From assembly GCF_029227915.1 (NCBI RefSeq), contig NC_079884.1, positions 12,152,001 through 12,216,000 on the forward strand: a stretch of DNA of 64,000 bases, in the 5' to 3' direction. Origin of the DNA: Hydractinia symbiolongicarpus (lineage: Eukaryota > Cnidaria > Hydrozoa > Anthoathecata > Hydractiniidae). The notes under the pieces were generated by a model. It saw only the letters and a program-made list of their open reading frames with translations, made no database searches and was not told the origin of the DNA. Position numbers and translations under genes: made by a program. Of this stretch, positions 12,816 through 22,275 are shown one piece after another. Within the stretch, counting starts at the first letter, position 1. Each line of letters begins with the position of its first letter.

Positions 12816-13890
12816 AAGGGATCGTCTCAAAATGTTTGTATGTTTTTTTCGTATAATTATACGAATGCTACGAAGTACTTCGTTTCGTGAAACGAATGTC
12901 ATACGAAGTGCTTTGTTTAAAATAAAAAGTATAAACGAAGTTTATACGAACTTTTTTAATATATGATACGAACTTAAACAAAGTTTTTTTATCGCACAAA
13001 ATGAAATGATACGAACTTTGAACAAAGTAAATTGCTATATGATCTTGAAACAAACTTCAAAAGTACCGGCGTAATTGCGCATAATTATGTCAATACGAAA
13101 CCAGAAACAAAAGAAATAAACAATTTTTTTTAAAAGACAAAAAGAAATGATACGAACTTTAAACGAAATAAAAAAAGTAAAATATATGAGGTTTACTTCT
13201 TTGAAAAGACTAGTAAAATTGCATATTCATAGGTTCAATCTAAACAATCTACGGCGATCTTTCCGTTTTCTAGGATCCCGTTTTCATGATTTTTAAACGA
13301 TCTACGGCAATCTTTTCGTTTTTTACGATCCCATTTTCATGTTTTTTAAACGATCTACGGCGATCTTTTCGCGTTCTATGATCCCGTTTTCATGATTTTT
13401 AACAGATCTATGGCAATCTTTTCTTTTTTTACGATCCCGTTTTCATGATTTTTAAACAATCTATGGCAATCTTTTCGTTTTCTACGATCCCGTTTTCATG
13501 ATTTTTAAACGATCTACAGCGATCTTTTCGCTTTCTATGATCCCGTTTTCATGATTTTTAACAGATCTACGGCAATCTTTTCGTTTTCTACGATTCCGTT
13601 TTCATGATTTTCAAACGATCTACGGAGATGTTTTTGCTTTCTACGATGCCGTGGAGACGATCCCTAAAGACCTTAGATAATAAATCCAATTAAAATAAAC
13701 GAACTTCGTATAAGCAAATTTTTATACAAACTTCTTTAAAAATGATATGAACTTTATACGAACTTGTAATTTTGATGATACGAAAAAGTTCGTATTAAAA
13801 ATAAAATGATACGAAAGATTTAATAAATCGATACAAAGTTTTTTATACGAATTATACAAACTACGTACGAACATTTTGAGACGGTCCCTA
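12816..13890. mobile_element. Nested TIR element carrying a 53-bp satellite
   Basis: The left end AGGGATCGTCTCAAAATGTT pairs with the right end AACATTTTGAGACGGTCCCT. Both ends contain many overlapping ATACGAA/TTCGTAT half-repeats (12845-13060 and 13690-13865). The centre is an eight-unit 53-bp array. It lies wholly within the element at 11965-14391, so it inserted later. Confidence 0.7.
13248..13671. repeat. 53-bp tandem repeat, 8 units
   Basis: TCTA(C/T)(G/A)G starts at 13248, 13301, 13354, 13407, 13460, 13513, 13566 and 13619: seven consecutive intervals of exactly 53 bp with no indels. Each unit has GATCTACGGC(G/A)ATCTTTTCG followed by CGATCCCGTTTTCATG. Units differ only by scattered substitutions. 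Confidence 0.92.
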
Positions 13891-15186
13891 ACCAAGCTTT
13901 CCTATCACCATTCTTCATTCTTAAACTTTTAAAATGCGATCTAAAAAACATTTCTATCGCCGTTTTTAGTTCTAAAACTTTTAAAACGCAATCTGAAAAT
14001 GCTTTTCTATCAAAATTTAAGTTTCAATCTTTGTTAAAATATAACTATTTCTATTGCTTAAAAGCTTTATTTAACCTGTGCAACCAACAATGTCTTGTCG
14101 CTAGTTTATTTAGTTTCCACGCAAAACTTTTATTTAATAAAACTATTAATGATATTTGATATTATTTTGATATTATGCTATTGAGAATAGTTATGTTAAC
14201 ACTATTTAACAATAGTTACGCTCAATTATAATAAGCTATTTTTTCTTCAAAAATCTTTTGTTTATTACGCGAAAGTTTGACTTACAAGACTCGCAAAATA
14301 ATTAATAAGAACAAAAAACAAACAACTACCACCTCTGAGAAAAAGGTGTGAAATTGGAGCGTACACGTACGCTTACATCTGGACTGGACTGTATTTTGGC
14401 TAGCCATACCTAACTTAATTTCGTTTCTATTGAACCTTTTTTAGCATTTGAAGTTGTTTCTTATATAATAGAATCCAGCCGTACCTTAATATTGTTCAGT
14501 CATACCTTATTTTAGCTAGCCGTACCTAACATAATTTTGCTTTTATTGAATATATTTTAGCATTTGAAGTTGTTTCTTATATGATATAAATATAGCCTTA
14601 TCTAAATATTGTCCAGTCGTACGTTATTTTAGCTAGCTGTACCTATACTTAATTTTGTTTTTATTGATAATTTCTTACTTCATATAGATAACTGTGTTTT
14701 AAGTGAAATATATGTTGTCTTATAATTTCATATTTTTCCTCTCCTTTCCTTACCCATCCCCACTAGTTTACTTTTTCTTTATAGTCACATTGAAGTTCAC
14801 CACCCGTACTAACCACCTTGTTATTGCCAGCCGTACTTAATTTCTCGATTGGTGAGTCACCTTCCCCGCTCTGCCCCATTTGGTGTTTATAAGAGCAAGA
14901 TGTTTCTCTAACATTTTTCGTATATTGCAGGTTCATTAGCAATTCAGAAACAGAAATTCCGTAACACAACAAATTTACCACTACGATTAGCTCAGTTGTT
15001 TCCATTAAAATACATTACCTCATGTTAAAGATAAAAGTGTAGTTACGTACGGCTAAGGTATGGCTTAGGTAGATAGATAGATGTGCATATTTTACATGGC
15101 TAGGCTCACAATATTATTTATCTATTATTTTCCAGGAGGGGCCATGGCTTTAGATGGTGAGTCTTAGAGTATTTAATGCTCATTTT

Positions 15187-15411
15187 GAACTACGCAGACC
15201 CAATTAGGGTACGCGCTCCACTAGTCAACTGCCGGAAACATCCACCAACCCACACATAGTGTGCCATTTCCCAAATTTCCCTCACATGGCTTAGGTTAAC
15301 ACCCGGGGCTATGGTAACATTCACTCCCCCATGTTGAATCGCCGTCAAGGGGAATCGAACCCCGGTCTCCCGCACAAAGTGCAGGAGTTATAACCACTAA
15401 ATTACGGCGCC
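15187..15411 (-). mobile_element. tRNA-derived SINE
   Basis: Read on the minus strand from 15411, the head is tRNA-like. It has an A box (TAATTTAGTGG, 15404-15394), an anticodon-arm-like stem CCTGC/GCGGG with a 7-base loop, and a B box GGTTCGATTCC (about 15361-15351). About 150 bp of unrelated body follows. It is not a functional tRNA gene because the acceptor stem does not close. It is an RNA polymerase III-type SINE copy. Confidence 0.75.
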
Positions 15412-15662
15412 TTCGTTACCGCTGTTAGGTACCTTTACCTAAAGCAAGAAGTACCATAATATAGCAGGGCTAGAAAGTGGAATTATCCTGTTGTTTTTGA
15501 AGAATCTTGTTTGATGTAGCTATATGACAGACATCTGCAACTCCTTCCCATTTTTTTCTTGTATATTTCTTGGCTTGTAGCTAGCTACAACCTCGTAACA
15601 AAAATAGTAAAAATCTAACCTTCACTGTTCACTCCATGTGGACAGAACCGTGGAGCAACTAT

Positions 15663-16572
15663 GTTCTGCCCAGATTGCGAAAACGGCCTGTTTACAACCG
15701 GGACAGCCGGATTATGTACACATGATCCGATTATGTTTTTTTGCACTGGTTATGTAGTGGTGACCGGATTATGAACGCTGATATAATGGCTGGCCAGGCA
15801 GGCTGTGATTGGCATTTTCTTCGAACTTTTGTGAATTAAACATTCTCTGAAAGATAGAACGCCCCTAAAAACTAGAGATAGCGGAAGGAAAAAGTCTTGA
15901 CGTAATTCTTAGTTTAAAACTAATCTTGTAGTAAATACATTTCAGCATAATATACTTTGAAGTAACTAAATTTCACGGAACCTAAATTATTCTTTTTGCG
16001 GGAATTAAGTTTGGTGAAAAGTTATTAAACTTGCGAATCCCAAAATTTAGTATTTGCCGCGAAATTTCGTTTCATTTGAGAGCAACAACAACTTTGCCAC
16101 CAGGGCTATTCGCTTGTCAGAAGTGATGACGAATGATATAAAAGCGGTCGGCCCCGATTATATTTGTTCTATAGGTCTGGAATAATATTTGACTGTCATA
16201 CATAAGCCGGCCTTCCCCGATTATGTGCGTTCTATAATAAGTGAGAAATAATAGAAAAATGCCATACATAAGCCGGTCGGCCCCGATTACGTTCGTTCTA
16301 TAAGTCTCGAATAATATTTGACTGTGTCATACATAAGTCGGCCCGCCCCGATTATGTTCGTTCTATAATAAATGAGAAATAATATTACACTGTCGTATAT
16401 AAACTGGCCTGCCCTGATTATATGTCCCTTTTATAAGTGCCAAATAATATTTTTTGAGTAATAAGCCGGCCTGTCCTGATTATGTTGCCCTGATTATGTA
16501 TTTTCTGCCCTGTTCTTAACCGGTGCAAGCTGCCGTACTTAATCAGGCCAATGTTCATTATCCGGGCAGAAC
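15663..16572. mobile_element. GTTCTGCCC-ended element with 65-bp internal repeats, copy 1
   Basis: The ends are GTTCTGCCCAGATTGCG and, inverted, GTTCTGCCCGGATAATG. The internal motif CCCCGATTATGTTCGTTCTATAA recurs at about 16156, 16219, 16285, 16350, 16416 and 16478 (62-66 bp period). It is non-coding and shares ends and body with 17283-17863. Confidence 0.65.
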
Positions 16573-17282
16573 AACTACAGCATGCATGATGTTGTTGTGT
16601 GCCCTCCATCACTGTGATTAAAAACGGTCTACTTTATTTAGTTTTGCCCTACTTGGGACATACAGCTAGTTGTGTCTTTGGTAGAGTTTCACCCCACTTA
16701 AGCCGTACGACTATGGAATTTCTCAGCGAATGGCTTATCGGCCTTTACCGGGGAACACGGTCTTTAAATGGCACGACCTTGAGTTGATGCCCGACTTCGA
16801 ACGTAATAAAAACGGAGGGTGTAAGAACCGCCAACATTTCAAATTCTTGGAGCAAAAATTTATGTTTGTTTTGCCTTATTAAAAGGTAATATTATTTAGC
16901 ATTATTTAGTATTATGTAGCTAGCGTTAAGCTAGCTACATACAGCCTTCCTAATTCATATTTTTTGTCATGTTGACAATTTTTTGCTGACATATGTTATT
17001 TGCATGTAGTCGTGTAGCTAGCTAGTGTACATAGCTAGCTATAGCTACAGGTCGTAGCTACAAATTTTGACATAAATGCAATTTCGCTATTAAGAAATAA
17101 ATTCCATTCCAGCCACCCTAAAGCATTTAAAATCACTTCAAATGGTGTAGCTAAGCCTCTTCTCTTTGGATAATAAAATATGAAGTTTGGATAAGCAAAG
17201 CAAACTTCTTTAGACCACACTACTTCTTATCTTTTCTGGAACAATGATTTGTAGATTTTTTATTTTCCTCGTGACGATAATA

Positions 17283-17863
17283 CCGTTTCGCCCTGATTGC
17301 GAAAATGGCTTGTTTATAAGCAGGATGGCTGGATTATGTGCACATGGTAAAATTATCTTTTTTTTGCTCTGATTATGTTGTGGTGAATGTAGATAAAACA
17401 CCATTGAAAAATAGGAATGGCTAAAGAAAAGAAAGGTCTTGACATAATTGTTCTCTGCTAGATAAAACACCATTGAAAACTAGGCATAGTGAAAAAAAAG
17501 TCTTGACATATATAGCTATACAAATTGTGAATCCCAAAATTAAGATTCCACAAAATTTCCTGTCATTGGGAAGCAGCAACAACTTTGCCACCAGGGCTAT
17601 TTGCTTTTCACGAATGATATAAAAGCCGGTTGGCTCCAATTATGTTTGTTCTATTATAAGTGAGAAATAACGTAAAAGTATCGCAAATAAGCTGGCCTTC
17701 CTGATTATGTCCTTTTTTCAGTGCCAAATAATATTTTTTAACTGTCGTACATAAGCCGTCCTGTCCTGATTTATTGCCCCAATTATGTATCTTCTACCCT
17801 GTTTATAAACGGGGAAAAACTACCGTACATAATCCGGGCAGCATTAATAATCCGGGCAGAACA
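17283..17863. mobile_element. GTTCTGCCC-ended element, copy 2 (shorter)
   Basis: This is the same family and orientation as 15663-16572. It shares the GCCCTGATTGCGAAAA..GG start, the AGCAACAACTTTGCCACCAG stretch and the AATCCGGGCAGAAC end, but has fewer internal 65-bp units. No reading frame is supported. Confidence 0.6.
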
Positions 17864-18487
17864 GTACAACTTCGCCAGGCCTTATTTGGATCGATATAAT
17901 AAGATTTACTTGTAAACCTAATTCTTTTTTACCTAGTCATAGGGGCTTGAAATAGCATTAGTATTTATTCTGGACTTTTTCTTTTAACAAAACATTGCAC
18001 AATTATGCCATCATATTAACCTTTTACGGTATACAGTACAGTCCAGATGTAAGCGTACGCGTACGCTCAACTTGCAAAAATAATTGCTTTCATTCAGGAA
18101 AACAATAGGATAGCGAGTTCCTTTCAAATTGCGCAAAAATAATTGCTTCGTGTTAAAAACAAAAGCATAGCAAGAAACATTGTTTATAAACAATACTCTG
18201 CGCGAGAAAAAATTAAACGCTAAGGCCATTGAATTTTTAATTTTTTTAACAACAAAACTAATTATAGTAACACGATTTTAATCTCGATATAATTAAAAAA
18301 CACAAGCTCTTTTAAAAAACAACAAATCCAATGATCTAAATAAAAAAACTAATACTACTTTTAAAACTTTTAGTAATATTTCTTTAACGTCGAAACATAT
18401 CTAACAATATAACTTTTGACATTCTGGAAAGATCAAAACACTCATTGTGAGAACATTTTGTTTTAAATTTTAATACCGAAGTTAATA

Positions 18488-18521
18488 CGATAAACGGCGA
18501 AAGAACTTTCGCCGTTTATCG
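18488..18521. repeat. Perfect 16-bp hairpin
   Basis: Two 16-bp arms (CGATAAACGGCGAAAG and its exact inverse) are separated by AA. It sits in the left arm of the mariner-like copy 2 and resembles the inverted form of the element's own CGCCGTTT sub-repeat. Confidence 0.85.
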
Positions 18522-18535
18522 TTTTTAAACTTTTA

Positions 18536-19737
18536 CAGTGACATATCCAGAGTTTTTTTGGGACTACGGTTTTGTTATACCCAACTTTTGATTAGTTTAG
18601 TATCTCCGTGAGGCACCACCATGGTTATTGCAAAAGGAAAAATTTTGGGTTTTGAGGTCTGTAGATTGCTGGAAAATGGCTTTGCGGCACTCAAAACAGC
18701 AAAATTTTGTTCAATTATCACTTGCATTGTAAATTTTATATATTTTTCGTTTGTAGTCTTTATTGCTTATAAATACCTGGTAAAACTTTCTTCGCAGAAT
18801 TAATACTTACAATATAAATATATATGCCACCTGTTAGTTTCCTGTTTTTTATATAATGGCTACACAAAGTCTGTTCGTTGTACATTTATTTTAGATGTTC
18901 CATATTTTTCTTTACTGTTTTACAGTAGTGATGGTTTATGAAACTAGCGAAGGAAAAAAAGAAAACTTGCACATGTTTCATAACCTGTAAGCAAACTTGC
19001 GAAGAGAAAGAATTTGGATATGTTTCAAAAAGGTTTTTAACCATTTACCATGTGTATGAGGCCTCAAAATGGTGGCTATAGTGCAATACGACATGTCTTT
19101 TCTCTATAGTTGTTAATAAGTACTTTGTAGGTATCATCATTTAACTTCTCAGTACCAACTAGAGCAATGTGGAGAATTCGATCGAGCGATTTAACAACAA
19201 GTCTATTTCTTTGCTTTGTGTGAACTAACTTAAGTACGAAGAATCCTCGTTCAACATTAGTAGTACTGGGTGGAATTAGTAGGGTAACTTAAAGATTTGC
19301 ATAGTCTCTGGATACTGTTCATTATTAACAAATATCGACCAATAAAATTGTGATTACAAACCTTGTCCCCAGGGCTGTATTGATTGACGGGACTAGCCTA
19401 CGTTCACTAGCCTACGTTCACAGACGTAGCGTTGGATCTATAACATGGACTGAAGCTATCGTTCATTCGATTTATTTTGAAATGGCAGAGTGAGTGAAGA
19501 TGGTGGTAGGCTCGTGAATTCAAAACATTCAGATGTTACGAATGTGATCGCATGTACATCAAATCCAAGCAGTTTAATCGTTTTGAGGGATCGCAAATTT
19601 GCTGAAGAAAAACATATACTACTTAGGGCTTATATTTACTTAATTTACTAGTTTTTTTTTCTTTGCATTTTTTATTTTTTTGGGATAAGAATTTGGGATC
19701 CCATACCGGTAGCAAAACCTCTCTGGATATGTCGGTG
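18536..19737 (-). mobile_element. Nested hAT element remnant
   Basis: The TIR GACATATCCAGAG is perfect at both ends (18540 and 19733 inward), with CAGTG/CGGTG outermost as in many hAT elements. It lies inside mariner-like copy 2, so it is younger than that copy. It carries the remains of a transposase C-terminus on the minus strand. A 60-residue frame at 18621-18803 inside it is not recognisable. Confidence 0.65.
19130..19285 (-). pseudogene. hAT transposase C-terminal dimerisation fragment
   Basis: The minus-strand translation reads about 50 residues including IPPSTTNVERGFFVLKLVHT and KQRNRL..KSLDRILHIAL. This matches the layout of the hAT-family C-terminal dimerisation region: P-x-S/T-x-x-x-x-E-R-x-F-S followed by R-x-x-L and a leucine-rich helix. 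The frame is not connected to an intact upstream transposase, so this is a relic. Confidence 0.6.
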
Positions 19738-20351
19738 TTTTAAAATGCGATCTAAAAAAACATTTCTATCGCCGCTTTTCGTTCTTAAATTTTTAAAAGA
19801 AGATCTAAATAAACATTTCTATCACCGTTTTTTATTCTTAAACTTCTAAAACGCGATCTAAAAAAGCTTTTCTATCAAAATTAAAGTTTCAATCTTTGTT
19901 TAAATATAATAATTTCTATCGCTTAAAAGCTTTATTTAACCCGCGCAACCAACAATGCCTTCTCGCTAGTTTATTTAGTTTTCACACAAAACTTTTATTT
20001 AATAAAACTATTAAACAATGGCTCTTCGTGTCTCATTGATAGAGTTGATAACATTTGCAATTATGCTATTGGGAATAGTTATGTTATCACTATTTAACAA
20101 TAGTTAGTACGCACAGTTATAAAGCTATTTTTTCTTCAATAATCTTCTGTTTATTATGCGCAAGTTATTGAGGTACAAGACTCGCAAGATAATTAATAAG
20201 AACAAAAGACAAACAACTACCACCTCCAAAAAAAGGTGTGAAACTTGAGCGTACGCAAACACTTACATCTGGACTGTACTGTATACTGTTTTTACAGTTT
20301 TCAAGCAAACTATGGCACCATAATAACCTTCTAAAGTACTGTTTCTTTGTC

Positions 20352-20398
20352 AGTTCAAACGACGTTGTACTCAAGCAGAGTACAACGTCGTTTGAACT
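20352..20398. repeat. Perfect 21-bp hairpin with 5-nt loop
   Basis: The left arm 20352-20372 (AGTTCAAACGACGTTGTACTC) and right arm 20378-20398 are exact inverses around the loop AAGCA. Outside the stem, ACTGT (20338-20342) can pair with ACAGT (20403-20407) across an internal loop. It lies just outside the mariner-like copy 2 and about 1 kb upstream of the sororin-like gene. Confidence 0.85.
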
Positions 20399-21375
20399 TT
20401 CTACAGTTCCGTTTTAATAGTTTTTAATAATAATTATTTTAATAGTTACGGCCACTTATTAGCATTGTAAGGTCCTATTTTTCATAATTTTAAAACAAAC
20501 TATGGCAGCGTTTTAGTGCTGCAAAAGTTCATTAGCAGGACAAAAAATATTGTCATATGCAACAAACAATATCTTTATTTTAAAATTCATTGTGTGAGTT
20601 TTTTCCGATTGCCGTCAGGTACTTGTGCAAGTTGCAGTTGTGTAAAAAAATTTTTAAATATTCTTTATGCTAATACATGAAAGAATAAGAACTATTAATT
20701 TAGGATAAATAAATTAGGTTAAAAAATTATTTTTATCCTTCCCCAAATCCTTCAAACTTGGAACTTCTTTATACCAGCAGTTATCTATCTGACATTTGGT
20801 TTCTTTTGGTCTTTTCACAAGCAATACTATTTTGGGGGAAAGCCCTTATCTTGGTAAGGACAGAGGGTCTTTGGCCCTCATTTGCTCTGCTTGTTGCAAC
20901 ACAATATTTTTTTTATTAACACAGTATTGACACTGTGAACTCTACCCTGAATATTGGGAATGTCTTTGTCAGTAAGTGAATTCGACACGCTAACGAATTT
21001 CTCCGAAGTACTTTGTTTAAACACTTCTGAAAAAGTATGTTTTACACTTCAGAAGTTTGATAAGCAAGTAACTTAATGATTGGCCTAATTTAAAGCCTAA
21101 AACCCTAGCCTTTACCTTTGATGTTATTGCTTTGCCTTTGGGTTGCCTTTGATGTTATTTTGCCAGTACTGCAGATTAGTTATTATGTTTGTACTGTTTT
21201 GATATTATATTGCATGTAATTTTTTTGTATTTTTTAACTGAAATTGTCCAGTTCTATCTATCACTGACTTTTGCTTTTAAACTTTAAAATTTGCTTGTAT
21301 TACAGAAGGTTTCAAAATCCTAATTTTTGTTAAATAGTTTTTACTGGCCTGTATGTTATAGTTTATTGTTTACAG

Positions 21376-22275
21376 ATGCCACCAAAAAGAAGGACAAGAA
21401 GAAAGGCCGTACAAAGTGAAGAGAGTGAAGACACAGATAACAATGTTCCTGTGAAAATCACTAGAAGGTCTTTAAGACGCAAGCAACTACACGAGAAGCC
21501 AAGAAGTCAAAACGAATATTCTGACTGTGATTATGATGCAGATTCTGAAAATGAGAAAAACAACCTCGATTTGAATTGTGTAACTATTAGTGACAGTGAG
21601 ATACACTTTGATACTGGTAAGAACGAACACAATGGACGTAATTTTCCTGCAATACATGTAAACAAAATAAGAACAGAAGATAAAGCGGGATTTACACGAA
21701 TCAAAGACTGCGCTGTACGGCTGGCCAATGTTTCATCGTCAAAATGGAGTTCTTCCATAGACAGTGACCATTTTTCAGATGACAAAGAAAAGAGCACTGA
21801 AATGAAGATTGGTGTTAATAAAAAGTATGATATCATGTCAAAACGACAACCTATACAAACATTTACCGATAATCCGAATAAGGAGAATGTTACTCCTCCC
21901 GATTCTCATTCCACACCAGCATTAATTAAACTTGTATCAAGAAATTTAGATGAATCTCTGTTTGGGTTTAATTCGGTGGAAAGTTCATTACCGTTTTCAC
22001 CAGTAGCTGACAATGTTGTATCCCCCATGCGAATTACTTGCCCCTCTCAAAACTCTTCTGCACCCTTTACATTTACTCCCTGCATCACTTCTCCGAATAA
22101 AAGAAAGCGTGAAAAGGACATGGATGGTTTTTACGATCTCCCAATAGAAAAACGCAAAAAACAAAAAACAAAGAAGAGAAATGCAAAAATTATTCCTCAC
22201 GTTGAAGAAGATATTTTGGAGGAACTACGTTCGCATTTTGCAGAAGTGGAAATGCACGAGTTAATAATAGAATGA
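21376..22275 (+). CDS. CDCA5: Sororin-like cohesin regulator
   Basis: This is a 299-residue uninterrupted frame. Three features match vertebrate sororin (CDCA5), which protects cohesin on replicated chromatin from Wapl: a KEN box (APC/C degron, residues 169-171, NKENVTPP), an FGF motif (196-198) followed by a nearby SPV, the Pds5-binding arrangement, and an acidic/hydrophobic C-terminus ending F-x-x-x-E-x-x-x-L-I-I-E, which aligns without gaps to the sororin C-terminal helix. Between them is a polybasic nuclear signal (KRKREK, KKQKTKKR, 242-268). The N-terminus is basic (MPPKRRTRRK). TP and SP sites are clustered at 173-240. An AATAAA lies at 22404-22409. TTTACAG abuts the ATG, so a 5' UTR intron or trans-splice acceptor is likely; an in-frame TAA lies just upstream. 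Overall identity is low, as is usual for this disordered family. Confidence 0.72.
   Translation: MPPKRRTRRKAVQSEESEDTDNNVPVKITRRSLRRKQLHEKPRSQNEYSDCDYDADSENEKNNLDLNCVTISDSEIHFDTGKNEHNGRNFPAIHVNKIRTEDKAGFTRIKDCAVRLANVSSSKWSSSIDSDHFSDDKEKSTEMKIGVNKKYDIMSKRQPIQTFTDNPNKENVTPPDSHSTPALIKLVSRNLDESLFGFNSVESSLPFSPVADNVVSPMRITCPSQNSSAPFTFTPCITSPNKRKREKDMDGFYDLPIEKRKKQKTKKRNAKIIPHVEEDILEELRSHFAEVEMHELIIE

Larger units (their letters stand above)
11965..14391. mobile_element. Tc1/mariner-like non-autonomous element, copy 1
   Basis: The left TIR starts CAGTACAGTCCAGATGTAAG and the right end is its near-perfect inverse. A TA flanks each side (11963-11964 and 14392-14393). The uninterrupted satellite unit ending at about 14516 reads CCTTATTTTAG, so the insertion duplicated the TA, as expected of the Tc1/mariner superfamily. 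There is no transposase frame. About 1.07 kb of its length is a second nested element (12816-13890). Confidence 0.75.
11864..14665. repeat. About 116-bp satellite, interrupted by a transposon
   Basis: Units begin with TAGC(C/T)(A/G)TACCTA at 11864, 14401, 14517 and 14634. The last three are 116-117 bp apart. The first unit is cut by the element at 11965-14391 and resumes at 14394; removing the insert restores one unit of about 108 bp. Related half-units (GCCGTACTTAAT, and inverted GTACGGCTAAGGTATGG) continue to about 15075. Confidence 0.8.
18034..20281. mobile_element. Tc1/mariner-like non-autonomous element, copy 2
   Basis: It has the same TIR as 11965-14391 (CAGTACAGTCCAGATGTAAG and its inverse) and is flanked by TA on both sides. 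The outer arms align with copy 1, but its middle holds a different nested element (18536-19737). The arms carry degenerate repeats of CTATCGCCGTTTTT..TTCTTAAACTTTTAAAA type. Confidence 0.72.

Noticed and set aside
18621-18803. 60-residue frame with a good start context (ACCACCATGG)
   Set aside because: It lies inside a nested hAT remnant, on the strand opposite the transposase relic, and has no recognisable content.
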